In this document: positions 21,426 through 31,720 of the stretch, piece after piece
How positions within the stretch are numbered: position 1 is the first letter of the stretch
Layout of the letters: the number at the start of each line of letters is the position of its first letter
Translations under genes and position numbers: made by a program
The notes under the pieces: generated by a model
Databases searched by the model: none
What the model saw: the letters and a program-made list of their open reading frames with translations, nothing else
What the model was told of the DNA's origin: nothing
DNA from: Sphaerolaimus hirsutus
Taxonomy: Eukaryota; Nematoda; Chromadorea; Monhysterida; Sphaerolaimidae
DNA length: 64,000 bases
Assembly (NCBI GenBank): GCA_964036195.1
Contig: OZ038458.1
Location: 24,255,832-24,319,831, forward strand
Direction of reading: 5' to 3'

Positions 21426-23398
21426 TAGGGTGTCAAATTTCCGTTTCCGTTTTCCGTTTCCGCCTTTCCGCAGGAAAATTTTTTACCTTTCCGTTTTCCG
21501 TTTTCCGGCAGCCGAAAAATTTTTACCTTTCCGTTTTCCGTTTTCCGGCAGCCGAATAATTTTTACCTTTCCGTTTTCCGTTTTCCGGCAGCTGAAAATT
21601 TTTTACCTTTCCGTTTCCGTTTTTCCGGCCCATTTTTCCGTTTTCCGGCTGAAAAATTTTTACCTTTCCGTTTCCGTTTTACCAGGCCATTTTTCCATTT
21701 TCTGGCTCGATTTTCAGTTTTCTGGCATGTTTCCATTGTTTTTCCAATCTGTATTTATCTTTAATTGGCTCATCCCATTGTGTTGTTTTTGTCTCTTGGA
21801 GCAGCATTGACAACTGGGATTTCAGGGTCAGTGAAACAGGTGCTGTGAACCCAATTGGGTCATATGCTGATGCCAATAATTGATTCAAGTTATGTCTGGT
21901 TGGTGTTGTGATGCTGTCAATTTGCAATTTTGGTGTTGATATTGCCAGCATGTCTGTTCGGTTATTTTATTTCATGCCCATTACTGTGACAATTTTATTC
22001 GCCTTTGGACTCCTGTTGTTTTCTGCTATTTCATTCATGACTGATCTGGAGTTTGACAGCCATTCCCTCATGTTCAGAGAACATTGGTTAAATAAAGCTT
22101 TGACTTTGTAATATAGTTCTAAAGCTTCAACTTCATTTGTGACACTCATGATGAAGTTATCGATGTAAATGTTGTTTATTTTCATTGCCAACTGGTTTCA
22201 TTCCCCTTCATTTTCTTCAAATTCATTCATGTTGTTTATTGTCACATTGAAATGGTATTTCATGACTGCTCCCAAAATTGCTGGGCTGCAGACAAGTCCA
22301 AACAGTACGCGTTTAAAACAAAGTACTATTAAGTTATTTTCAGTTACTGGTTTTGAGGCATCTTTCAGCCAGAAAAATTGTGTGTAGTCTCTAGCTTGGT
22401 CATGCAATCCTATTTGCAAAAATGCCTTTTCAATATCAGCAATTAATGATAGATTGCCTGCCCTGAACCTCAGGAGCAGGCCCAGTGCTAATGGTGTTGT
22501 AATTGGTCCTCTAAAAAGGCACTTGTTGAAACTGGGCTTACCTGCCGACCCATCGTACATGATTCTGCATGATGTCGATTTGCCCGGCGTGATTACTGGC
22601 TGGTGTGGCAGGTAATGAATCCCCTTGTTGTCTGTTTTGTCATCACAGATCTCAATTATTCCCTTTTCTAGTTGGTCGTCCAAAACTTTCCGGTATTGTT
22701 CGAATAAGTTTGGATCTTTGTTGAATCTTCTTATCAGTGATTTAAACCGCGCCAAGGCTTCTGCTTTTCCCGTGGGCAGGTCACTGATACTCTCTTTATA
22801 CAGCCAGTCAATATAGTATTGTTTGTTGTTGTCATTGAATTTTATGCTATTTATTATCATCTCCTCTGCAATGTTGTCATCAATTGCATAGGGGTCATCA
22901 GTGATTCCCACTGCTTCTAGGCTGTTAAATTGTTGTAGTGTTTCCTTTCCTATGGCCACTATGGCTACTTTTTGATGATTTTTTGTTGGTTCAGTTAAAC
23001 TTGAACTACAAGTGAAGTTACAGGCATGATCCATAGTTGCAGAATGTACAGCTACCACAATCAAAGCCAAACAGGCAAACCTGCATGCAGGTTTTCCTTC
23101 TGCAAATTTGTCTATTACCGTGCTAATTTCACTTTATTTTTTTCCGTTTCCGTGAAAATTTTGCTTTCCGTTTTCCGTTTTCCGGCATTTCATTTTTCCG
23201 TTTTCCGTTTTCCGGCCGACAATTTTTTTTTACCTTTCCGTTTTCCGTTTTCCGCTGAGTGAAATTTTTTTACCTTTCCGTTTTCCGTTTTCTGGCAGAA
23301 ATTTTTTTTTTACCTTTCCGTTTTCCGTTTTCCGTAAAGTGAAAAATTTTTACCTTTCCGTTTTCCGTTTTCCGTGAAAAAAATTTTTTGACACCCTA
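21426..23398. mobile_element. hAT-like element carrying a BEL/Pao pol segment
   Basis: Ends TAGGGTGTCAA and TTGACACCCTA. Flanks CTTTTCCC and CTTTCCCC agree at 7 of 8 positions. The arms are TTTCCGTTTTCCG arrays (21436-21740 and 23140-23390). The 1.3-kb core is a minus-strand BEL/Pao polyprotein fragment. No hAT transposase is present. The smaller relative at 5155-5945 keeps only the edge of the same core, so the capture predates the split of the two copies. Confidence 0.8.
21757..23070 (-). pseudogene. BEL/Pao retrotransposon pol fragment (reverse transcriptase region)
   Basis: One continuous minus-strand frame of about 438 codons, broken by a TGA at 22198-22200 and a TAA at 21967-21969. The first 290 codons show Pao-type RT features: VITPGKSTSCRIMYDGSAG, ADIEKAFLQIGL, VLFGLVCSPAILG. 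After the first stop comes YIDNF, in the place of the catalytic YxDD box. After the second stop comes LLASAYDPIGFTAPVSL, the connection region typical of BEL/Pao. There is no protease start, integrase or LTR. It lies wholly between the TTTCCG arrays of a hAT-like element and is not expected to be functional. Confidence 0.85.
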
Positions 23399-25037
23399 CT
23401 TTCCCCAACGCTGAATCGTAGATATAGAAAAGCAATTAATACAGCTTAAACTCACTCACCCATGACCACAGAAGAGATGGCATTTCACTTAGATTTTATT
23501 TTATGAGAATAGACTTCAAGGGGGCTAATTATTTCGCAAGTAAAATTTGAGGGTGTAAATTCAAGGGGGAAATTTTATTTGATCTTTAAACTTTCATGAT
23601 AAATTTTTTGTATACATACAAATATTCAATCATGGCATTTAATGTAAACCAACATGAAATGTGCACATTTTAAGATTTGAAATAGCTGCACAAACCAGGT
23701 GATGTATAGACTGTGGCCTAGTACACATCTAAACCCAATACACATATAAACCCGCCACCCATCTAATTCTACCCATCATGCATCTAGGCCCATTACACAT
23801 CTAAAAAGCCCATAATGCGTAATGGGTTTATTTGTGTGATGGGTCTCGATGTGTAATGGGTAGGGGATTTGAAGATAGCAAGTAGGTTCTCTAGGTAGCT
23901 CATTGCTAAGTAGCTCAATAGCAGCTCAGCAGTTAAGTAGCTCAGCTGGCTAAATATAGGGATTTCACCTGTATTCCCACCCATCAGCACATGATTTAAC
24001 TATATTAATCTGGTGTAGGTGTAGAACGGGAATAGGACACGAGGTTCTGCTCAAAGCACTCATCTCATACTCTCATGTCATCAATTGACTTTTCCAGCAA
24101 TTTGACTGACATGGCCTGAGGAATAACAGAAGATTTGACCCAGTTGAATAATTCTACCTGTTTGATGAGTGGTCAAAAATAATTCTACCTATTTGATGGG
24201 TGAGCAAAAATACTTCACCCACTTTAATACCCCCCCCCCCCCCCAATGATGGAAGAATGATAATATACATATCTTTAAAAACAATTGATGAATTTCAATC
24301 AAACAAATGAGCTGTGTCTGGTTTGATTCATCATATGCAAATACAGCACATACAGTGTGCTAAGATGCAATGGAATGTGTTGTGCACTACTACCAATGGA
24401 GACGGGACACACATGTAGTGTGAAAGATACACTCCTGGAAAAATGTCTTTATCCCTTTGATTTTTTTGGTTCAATGGTGAACCAAACATAAAATATGGGT
24501 CACGGAGGGGTGAAACTCGTACATAGGGAGGGTAATTATGTCAACCACCCACACTAGAAGTATGCCCCCCCCCCCTAGTGCGTATATAGGTAGTCAATAT
24601 ATCATTAACCCTGAGAGCAGTGCCTTCTGCGATTTTTTCTTGCTTTTTTACATTTTGCTTAATGCGCGCAGTCGTGAGCTGGCACGGTGCCAACATTTCG
24701 TTTTGTTGATAAATTCAAAAATATGAACCATGCCGGGTCGATATTTGTCTGCCAACCGACGGCAGAGGATTTTGAACATGATGCGAAATCAATGTGAGTG
24801 CAGAGTATCAAGTCCACTGCGTATACCATTTTTAATACAAATAGGCAAAGTGATAAAGATTTGAGCAGTGCATCGTGTTTTTACATCGCATCGCAGTCTT
24901 TTTCATTGTTTCACCATGTTTTCTTCTTTGTTTTAATGTTTTAATATAAGGGAGAAAGACTTTTTTCCAACGGAAAGTTGACTTTGGATCGCTGCCAAAC
25001 GAGCAGCAAAGCACCCAGAAACCTAAAAATTGACATA
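23399..25037. other. No gene; short CCCATTACACATCTA repeats
   Basis: At 23710-24230 there are repeats of ACACATCTAAACCCA and CTACCCATTTGATGGGT in both orientations, probably an old phrase-array MITE. A remnant of the TATACTCCGG MITE (GCAGAGTATCAAGTC) is at about 24800. No exon was supported. Confidence 0.4.
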
Positions 25038-25442
25038 CCGTATATGCTCGAATAAGACCCCCCCCCTTGAATAACTCCCCCCTCAAAAACATTGACGAAA
25101 TATTAGCTCCCCCCCCCTTGAATAACTCCCCACCCTTGATTAACTCCCCCCTCTGTGATGAGTAAAGAGGATACTGGAACAAGTGAAAAAAAAAACGAAA
25201 TGCAAATGCAGTGCAGTGTGCTGTGAGACAAAAAATACAAAGGATTTTAGCATACGGCAGCGAAAGCAGATGCACAGTGTGTATTACGCAGTGTATACAC
25301 ACCTATCTACATGCAAGTTTTCCTGAAAGTTATGAGGAAAAAATAACTCCCTCCCTTGAATAACTCCCCAACCTTGAATAACTCCCCCCCTCAAAAACTC
25401 TGAAAAAATAACTCCCCGGGGGACTTATTCGAGGATATACGG
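25038..25442. mobile_element. CCGTATATGC TA element, TTGAATAACTCCCC phrase
   Basis: 405 bp. Ends CCGTATATGCTCGAATAAG and GAGGATATACGG, flanked by TA. Core resembles 20612-21011. Confidence 0.75.
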
Positions 25443-27465
25443 TATGTGGCATAAAGGCACCTTACTCTACAAGAATTCATCCCATGTACATCCCGACACA
25501 GGTCACACGTTAGCAGGGGAGACATTGAATTTTTTTGTTCCCTATCAGGAGGATAAAGACATTTTTCCGGGAGTGTACATGCTTGAAAATTTTGATAAAA
25601 AAGTAATCCCCTCACTTGAAGCCACCTCTGAAAAGTTCCCCTTCAAAAAGTTCTGATGAAAAAAGATTCCCCATACGAAATATTTGAGTGAGTGTGGTAT
25701 ATCATTTTCAAGACAACATAAATATTTCGCGAAAGATTCTCGGCTCACTGAATTTCCATAATGGTTCAGAACAACACCGCTTTTCATCGTTATGAACAAC
25801 CGATACACACGTGGCAACCAGGAGCCACTCCTACCTTGACTTGGTAAAATGTATAATTTTATTTTACTCTTATTTCATTTTATTCTTGGAATTTTCAATA
25901 TTTTCAGCATTAAATTTCAATAAACATTGTCAAAATGGATCAAGTGTTTAGAAAAATGTTTTTTTTTACCCAGTGCTGAACTTTCTCACGATTTTCTACA
26001 CGGCCATACAGTTTGAATTTGAATTTGCTGCATGCAGCGAGTGGTGACTATCTGCATGAATGTTTTTTGTTGATGAATGCTAATTTTGAGCCCACATTTT
26101 GATGCTGCTACAATTGAATGTGCATAAAAATCGTGCATTGAGGTGCAATGTGGCAGGAACCGTCACTGCTATGACATCTCAGTTTGCAGCGGTGACACAC
26201 AAAAAACCGGGTAGTGACAATCACTGCGTCACTGCCACATTTTTCGTTGGTGGTGTAAACAGTAAATTAAAATGCCATATGCGCAGTAAAAAATCTATTT
26301 AATATTTACATGACTGTTTACATTTTTCAGCACATCTTACATTTACATATTTCAGCAAATCTTACAAGGTCCATGAATGTGTATAAACAAATTTTTGGTG
26401 AGAAAACTACTGTTTTTGCTTTGAAGCACTGCAGTAAAAACTCATCAGTTTTTGAGTAAAAACTTGCACTTTATGAAGAAAAAAATTCACCAAAAACACA
26501 GTAATAAAAGCAGAATTACTCAATTTTTTTGGCAAAAAATCATAACACAGTATTCATTTTTGAATAACTAAAACAAAGGGTTTAAAAAAATAAAAATTTA
26601 CCCATCACCATCTGGAAGTGGAACTTTGGTAGGTAGGGCTTGGAAGGGGGTTCAATATATAGTATTTTTCATGGGGTAGAAGGAAGAAAAGGGATACAAA
26701 GCACTAAAAGTAGGTGAAAAATAATCAAAATAGGTATCTAAGAACATATAGTACTAAAAATAGCAGAATATATGCAGTAGACACATGATTTTGGAGGTGA
26801 AAAATCTATTACAAGTTATGAAAATAAACAATTTTAAGAAGAAAAAAATGTGTAGTGTTTCTCAAAAATCACTCCACCAGATAGCTAGATAGATGGCCAA
26901 TTTGGGTGGGGGGTGTTCAGGGAATAGTAGCATAAATAAAGCCTCTGTAATAGGTAGATAGATAGCTGAGATGAGAAAACTCAGGGGAAAAAGAAATACC
27001 TTCGTGGTTCATCCTCCCCCTCCATTGGAGACTCCGGAGTGGTGGAAAAATCATCATGTCACCTTGATAGACCCCACTGCCAAGTAGCACCAATGGCGCC
27101 AGAGCAAAATGGTGCAAAGCAACAATGATCTGCCAATTCAATTTAAACAAATATCAATTGCAATTGTTAGGTTATTTTTCAGTTGACACACAAAGAATGA
27201 CCTGAAATTGTCACTTGAGAATGTCACAAGGTGACATCAAAATTTCTGCCTGTGACGCCCAAATTTCTGCTTGTGACACTCACAATGTCACAAGCACGTA
27301 CGCTGACTATGCCCCCCCCCTCCACAGTCATACCTGGCCGCAATCACCCCTCTAGCATGTGCAAAGGGCATATCACATGCTCGAGAAGGAATTGATTGAC
27401 TGCATAACGCTTCACTGCGTGTGACAGAATGCCCCACTCGGGCAAATGATCTCAGCAGGGAACCC
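25443..27465. other. No gene; decayed repeats
   Basis: 26440-26590 is an AAAACTCAAAACACAG-like array. About 26600-26925 is a copy of the TAGATAGCT repeat (see 38846-39380). 27095-27120 has one GGCGCC unit. Nothing here reads as a convincing exon. Confidence 0.4.
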
Positions 27466-27671
27466 CCCTGGGGCTGGATTCAATTAGGGCGCAGTTATAA
27501 CCATTGCAAACGCTCGAGAGAGAGAAAAAGGTTTGTTTCTGAAACTAATTTTCGAGTTTTTTCAAAGTCTATTTTCGCGTAGGGCGCCTGTCGTGTGAGT
27601 AAGCGCGTAAAATTGTGCGCTCACTCGCGTGTCGGGCGCCCTACATCTCTAATTGAATCTGACCCCTGCGC
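27466..27671. mobile_element. Short CTGGGGCTGGATTCAATTAG TIR element
   Basis: Ends CTGGGGCTGGATTCAATTAG and CTAATTGAATCTGACCCCTG. The inner arms GTAGGGCGCC and GGGCGCCCTAC are also inverted. Its terminus resembles that of the large interval 34438-46034. Confidence 0.6.
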
Positions 27672-28751
27672 GGTTTGGAATTAAATTGGCTTCCGTGTGC
27701 GTCTAGTGGTGCTGATGGCACCGGGATTTCCTAGGATTTCATGTGGATTCAGAAAGAGGGAGTGATTCAGCCAAGATAAGTAAATTTACCGTACTGACAC
27801 GGTAAATGTGAAATTTTATCCCAATTTACCGTAACGGGGGCCGGGCCTTTTGACTTCAAAGCTCCCGAGATTGCTCAAACGTATCTTTACATATTATATC
27901 GTTAGAACCACTCGGTCATTCACATCAGCCTCAAACCATAATCTCAAATGGCGCCAGCGCCATGGCTCCATGGCGCCATTCCATCACCAGCCGTGTGCAA
28001 AAAATGAACGGACAGTGAACCAAATCCCAGCTGGAGCTTTAAATAATGTGATTGGCACTTGTTAATCAGCCACCCAGCACTAAGTATAGCTGCTTTTGAG
28101 TGCTGTTATAGGTATATTTACCTATATTTATGTTTGAGTGTGTGGACTGCAAAACGTGCACTCAGATCTCCCGTGTCCAAATTTGAAAGTAAATAAAATG
28201 TGAAAAAATTTTGAGATTTTTAATTGTCTTCGATGTGCGATATTTGCACACAGATTTTGTCACCGGGCCGTAAATATTCATAAAATTTATTTAAAATTAA
28301 CATTATGGTGGAGTTACAGAATAACCACAAATAAAAGGTGAAACGTAAAACGTCACCGAAAAAAAATTCTTTTTCCCCATGTTTTCGAGTTGTTTAACAA
28401 AAATTCTTGTTCAAAGTTCAATTTTTCTCAAAAATCTATTATATGAGAGGTGTTTTTTTCAAATTTGAATGAAAAGCGTTAGAAGGAAAATAGTCCGCCG
28501 ACAAATCAATTTCACGTTGACGCATTTGTCGATAATGGTCATTGCAAGATTCATTTCCCCGCCGGTCACGCTGATAAAATACAAAAATGATAACGTTTTT
28601 CCCAATACAATGTAAAGGCCAGAACAAATGAATAATAATAAAAAAACACTATGGAATAGTGTAGCTGGGAAAATTCATAGCTAACAGCTATTCACAACGA
28701 CGCTGCACACACTACTGATGGATTAGTAATCGTTTACTAATGGATTTGTAA
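27672..28751. other. No gene seen
   Basis: Contains a GGCGCC unit at about 27950-27990 (GGCGCCAGCGCCATGG) and otherwise unremarkable AT-rich DNA. Confidence 0.3.
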
Positions 28752-29271
28752 CATATAGTTGTTACAGTGTATTTTATTTTACTCACAAAATACGTATACT
28801 CTGGTACTGAGTATATATGTTTAAAATTACTCTGAAAAAGTTCTTGTACTCGCTTTTACGTATACCTTTTGAAAGTACTCGAGTACAGAAAACATATTTA
28901 AGATACCTATGCTTTTTTATAGGATTTTTCAAGACAAAAAATGGGAAAAGGAGAGAAAAAGCTAAAAATAGCCTAAATTGGGATATAAGCACCGAAAATA
29001 ACCAAAATAGACAAAAGGCACAGTAACCAGTGAATTTCAAGTGGTAATCGATAAAAACGTTGGAGTATAAGTGACTTTGAGTGAAAATCAGGGTAAAATT
29101 CCCCAAAAATGCCCATTGTTACGGTTTCCTGGTAAAAAGTATTTTACTCATGTTTACTCATGAGTAAAAGTAAAAAAATACTTGACGTTTTCTGTACTCA
29201 GGGGATGAATAAAAAAAATTACTTTGTATTTACGTTTACTTTTGAAAAAGTTTGGTAATTTAACAACTATG
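28752..29271. mobile_element. Non-autonomous hAT element
   Basis: Ends CATATAGTTG and CAACTATG, flanked by a perfect 8-bp duplication ATTTGTAA (28744-28751 and 29272-29279). The interior matches 836-1341 (ACTCATGAGTAAAAGTA). Confidence 0.88.
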
Positions 29272-30983
29272 ATTTGTAAAAATGTAGTAAACTCGAAAAT
29301 CAGCCTTGAACGCCTTGAGTTTACTGGAATGAGTAATTTTTACTCTCCGTCAACTGCAGTTGATGAACACAAATTCCAGTAAACTCAAATGCCATTCAAA
29401 GTTGATTTATGAGTTTACAAAATTTTTTGTTTACTGACAGTGAACTAGTGTGCACAACCGCAGCGCCATTGGTTCAGTATTCCACGCTGTATTTATAAAT
29501 GATATATTTTCGTATTTTGACATTTACCCGCCTACTTTCTGACTTTTCTATTTGCATGTGTTATATTTCTCTAGTGCTAGAAAAGCGACGATGCCAGTGA
29601 AACAGCTGGCGTGAAGACACGCTTCACGAGATTTGAGGTGAAGTGTCTCCCACATACTTCACATAAGTAAACCAAACTTGTAGAGCATCATGTATGCCGA
29701 GTATACATACTTTGCGAAGTTCGTGAAGCGTCTGGACTCTGGGAGGCGCAGTGAAGTGTCTCCACACAGACACTGTGCGATAATTACTTCACTGCGCATT
29801 GAGCAATATTTGTAGCAAATACTTGTATTTTAAAATGCACCTACACCAAGAACATGGAGCCAGGCGTCAAGAGCGCCATAGAAACCTGGCGCCAAGCGCC
29901 AGTAATGGCGCGGGAAGGATGCTAGTTTCATATAGATGGCATGCGGAGTTGTTGAAAATACCAAACTTTTTTCAGAGTGAACTTAAATGCATTCAACATT
30001 TTTTTAATATTTAAACCTTGAACATCTGCAGATAAATAGGTACATATAAATGTCACTGCATCATCAGTGAACATCATCATTATATCAATGCGCGGTCACT
30101 TTATATTCTCCTCATTCATGTCCATGAAATTCGTTTTCTGTACTCAGGTAAAATACTTTCAAAAAGTATGCATAAATGTGAATACAGATACTTAAAAAAA
30201 AAACATAGACATATATATATGCTGTACTCAAGTATATATATTTTTCGAGTACACATAAATACATTTTAACATCTGCGATGGCTTGTTCTACACTGCTTTT
30301 AACACCATTTTATTTTACAGAATACAGCAGACAGAAGCCACTCAAGAAATTAATTTTATGCAAATTTACAATGCAGTTTATAGTCTCGACAAGAACACTC
30401 ACTGTTCTTTATTATGTTTGTATGTTATGAAATCACATCATGAATAGCTAAGTGGAAAAAAGTAAAATTTAAAGTTTCAAATACTTTTCTGTTAAATGCA
30501 ACCCAAAAAGCGTCGTTTTTACCAAATATAAGAATTCTATCCGCAAAAAGGCTAGAATGTGATTTCGAAACAAAATGTTTCACAACACCTGACTACAGCA
30601 AAAAATTTAAGGCTTAATGAAAATGAAACTAATGGAATCGAGAAAATCTGTGGGTGGACCAGAAAGGCAGTTGTTTCCGGCGCAAGGGTAAAATTGTTCC
30701 TTTCAATTTACATTTTTGTCACCCAAATTCAACATATGTATCCAAGAAAATTCTTTGTACGGCAACTTTTGATAATGACGAAAAACTCGTAAAATTCGAA
30801 TACACATGCTAATTGATTGGCAACTAACGGTCAACTGAAAATCCATTTCTAATAGCTTTTTATTTATAAACGTGATGACATGATAAAAACTGTGTTTCTT
30901 CTAATAGAAGAGCGCCATTCTACGTTTTCGTTAGTCTTTTTCTTCAGTTAAATACCAGTCTAAAATGGCTCAGGCCTATAATG
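29272..30983. other. No gene seen; repeat fragments
   Basis: 29285-29460 holds inverted arms of the AAACTC...CTGGAATGAGTAA repeat. 29850-29910 has a GGCGCC fragment. 30140-30260 resembles decayed hAT phrase sequence. 30893-30925 holds a TTCTTCTAATAGAAG fragment. Confidence 0.35.
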
Positions 30984-31102
30984 CACGTAAACCCGGTCCG
31001 CATGTAAATAGCACTGGTCCGCATGTAAGCCAACTCTGCATGTAGATGCATGCTACATGCAGACCAGGCATTGGGCGTATTTACATGCGGACCGGGCAGG
31101 GG
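30984..31102. repeat. Inverted ATGCGGACCGGG phrase array 1
   Basis: CCCGGTCCGCATGTA units on the left face TACATGCGGACCGGG on the right around TGCATGCTACATGCA. Confidence 0.6.
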
Positions 31103-31397
31103 ATTAGCAGCGCAAGGGCTGCGGAGTACACAGCCCTGGCGGGAAGAACAAAGGGAATACAACAAAAGAAAGGGAGCATAACAATCTTTGTTTGCCCGCC
31201 TTGAACACCTTAAACACCTTGAAAAAGCCTATATATCGAACCCCCGCGACCCCCCTCCCATTTTTTTCCAGCTATCTATCTCGGAGGCCGCTCAGCTCTC
31301 TATCCCACCCAATGGAGGGTCAAAATCTAGAATACCCCTGCAATGGAACCTACCCACACACCGACAAGCGTGGCGTCTGTGCGTGCGTGTCACTATG

Positions 31398-31534
31398 TCC
31401 ACATGTAGGCCCGGCCTGGTCCGCAAGCAAGTCCGGTCTGCATGTAGCATGCATTTACATGCGGACCGGGCTTACGTGCGGACTGGGCGGGCCTACATGC
31501 GGATCAGTGCTACATGCGGACCGGGTTTTTACGT
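31398..31534. repeat. ATGCGGACCGGG phrase array 2
   Basis: Seven or so variants of ACATGCGGACCGGGC, with ACGTGCGGACTGGGC and others, in both orientations. Same phrase as 30984-31102, 300 bp upstream. Between them (31190-31350) is a TAGATAGCT-type repeat fragment. Confidence 0.6.
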
Positions 31535-31656
31535 GCAGAGAGGCACGGGCTGTGTCAAAACAAGTGTCAACTATCAAGAATATGCTCCATATAACGTGAT
31601 AAATTTTCTATTGAAAATTCATCAAAACAAATCACGTGACACCCACACACGCGCAG

Positions 31657-31720
31657 ATTTTGTTCGCGCCCAACAGTGAACCTGGAGAAAATCCATGGGC
31701 AGTTGGTCTGCGATATGCAG
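31657..31720 (+). CDS. Gene B exon 1 (start of protease domain)
   Basis: Reads APNSEPGENPWAVGLRYA. PWAVGL matches the conserved PWQVSL position after the activation site. Donor GCAG then GTGTTA, phase 1, which joins in frame to GTDKRAHCAG of the next exon. The left boundary (CGCGCAG) is tentative. Confidence 0.65.

Noticed and set aside
23710-24230. Possible CRISPR-like array of short repeats
   Set aside because: Repeat and spacer lengths are irregular, units occur in both orientations, and the genome is eukaryotic.
27019-27050. GGAGACTCCGGAGTGG, resembling a GDSG motif
   Set aside because: It lies upstream of the protease in a TAGATAG-type repeat and the frame is not open around it.
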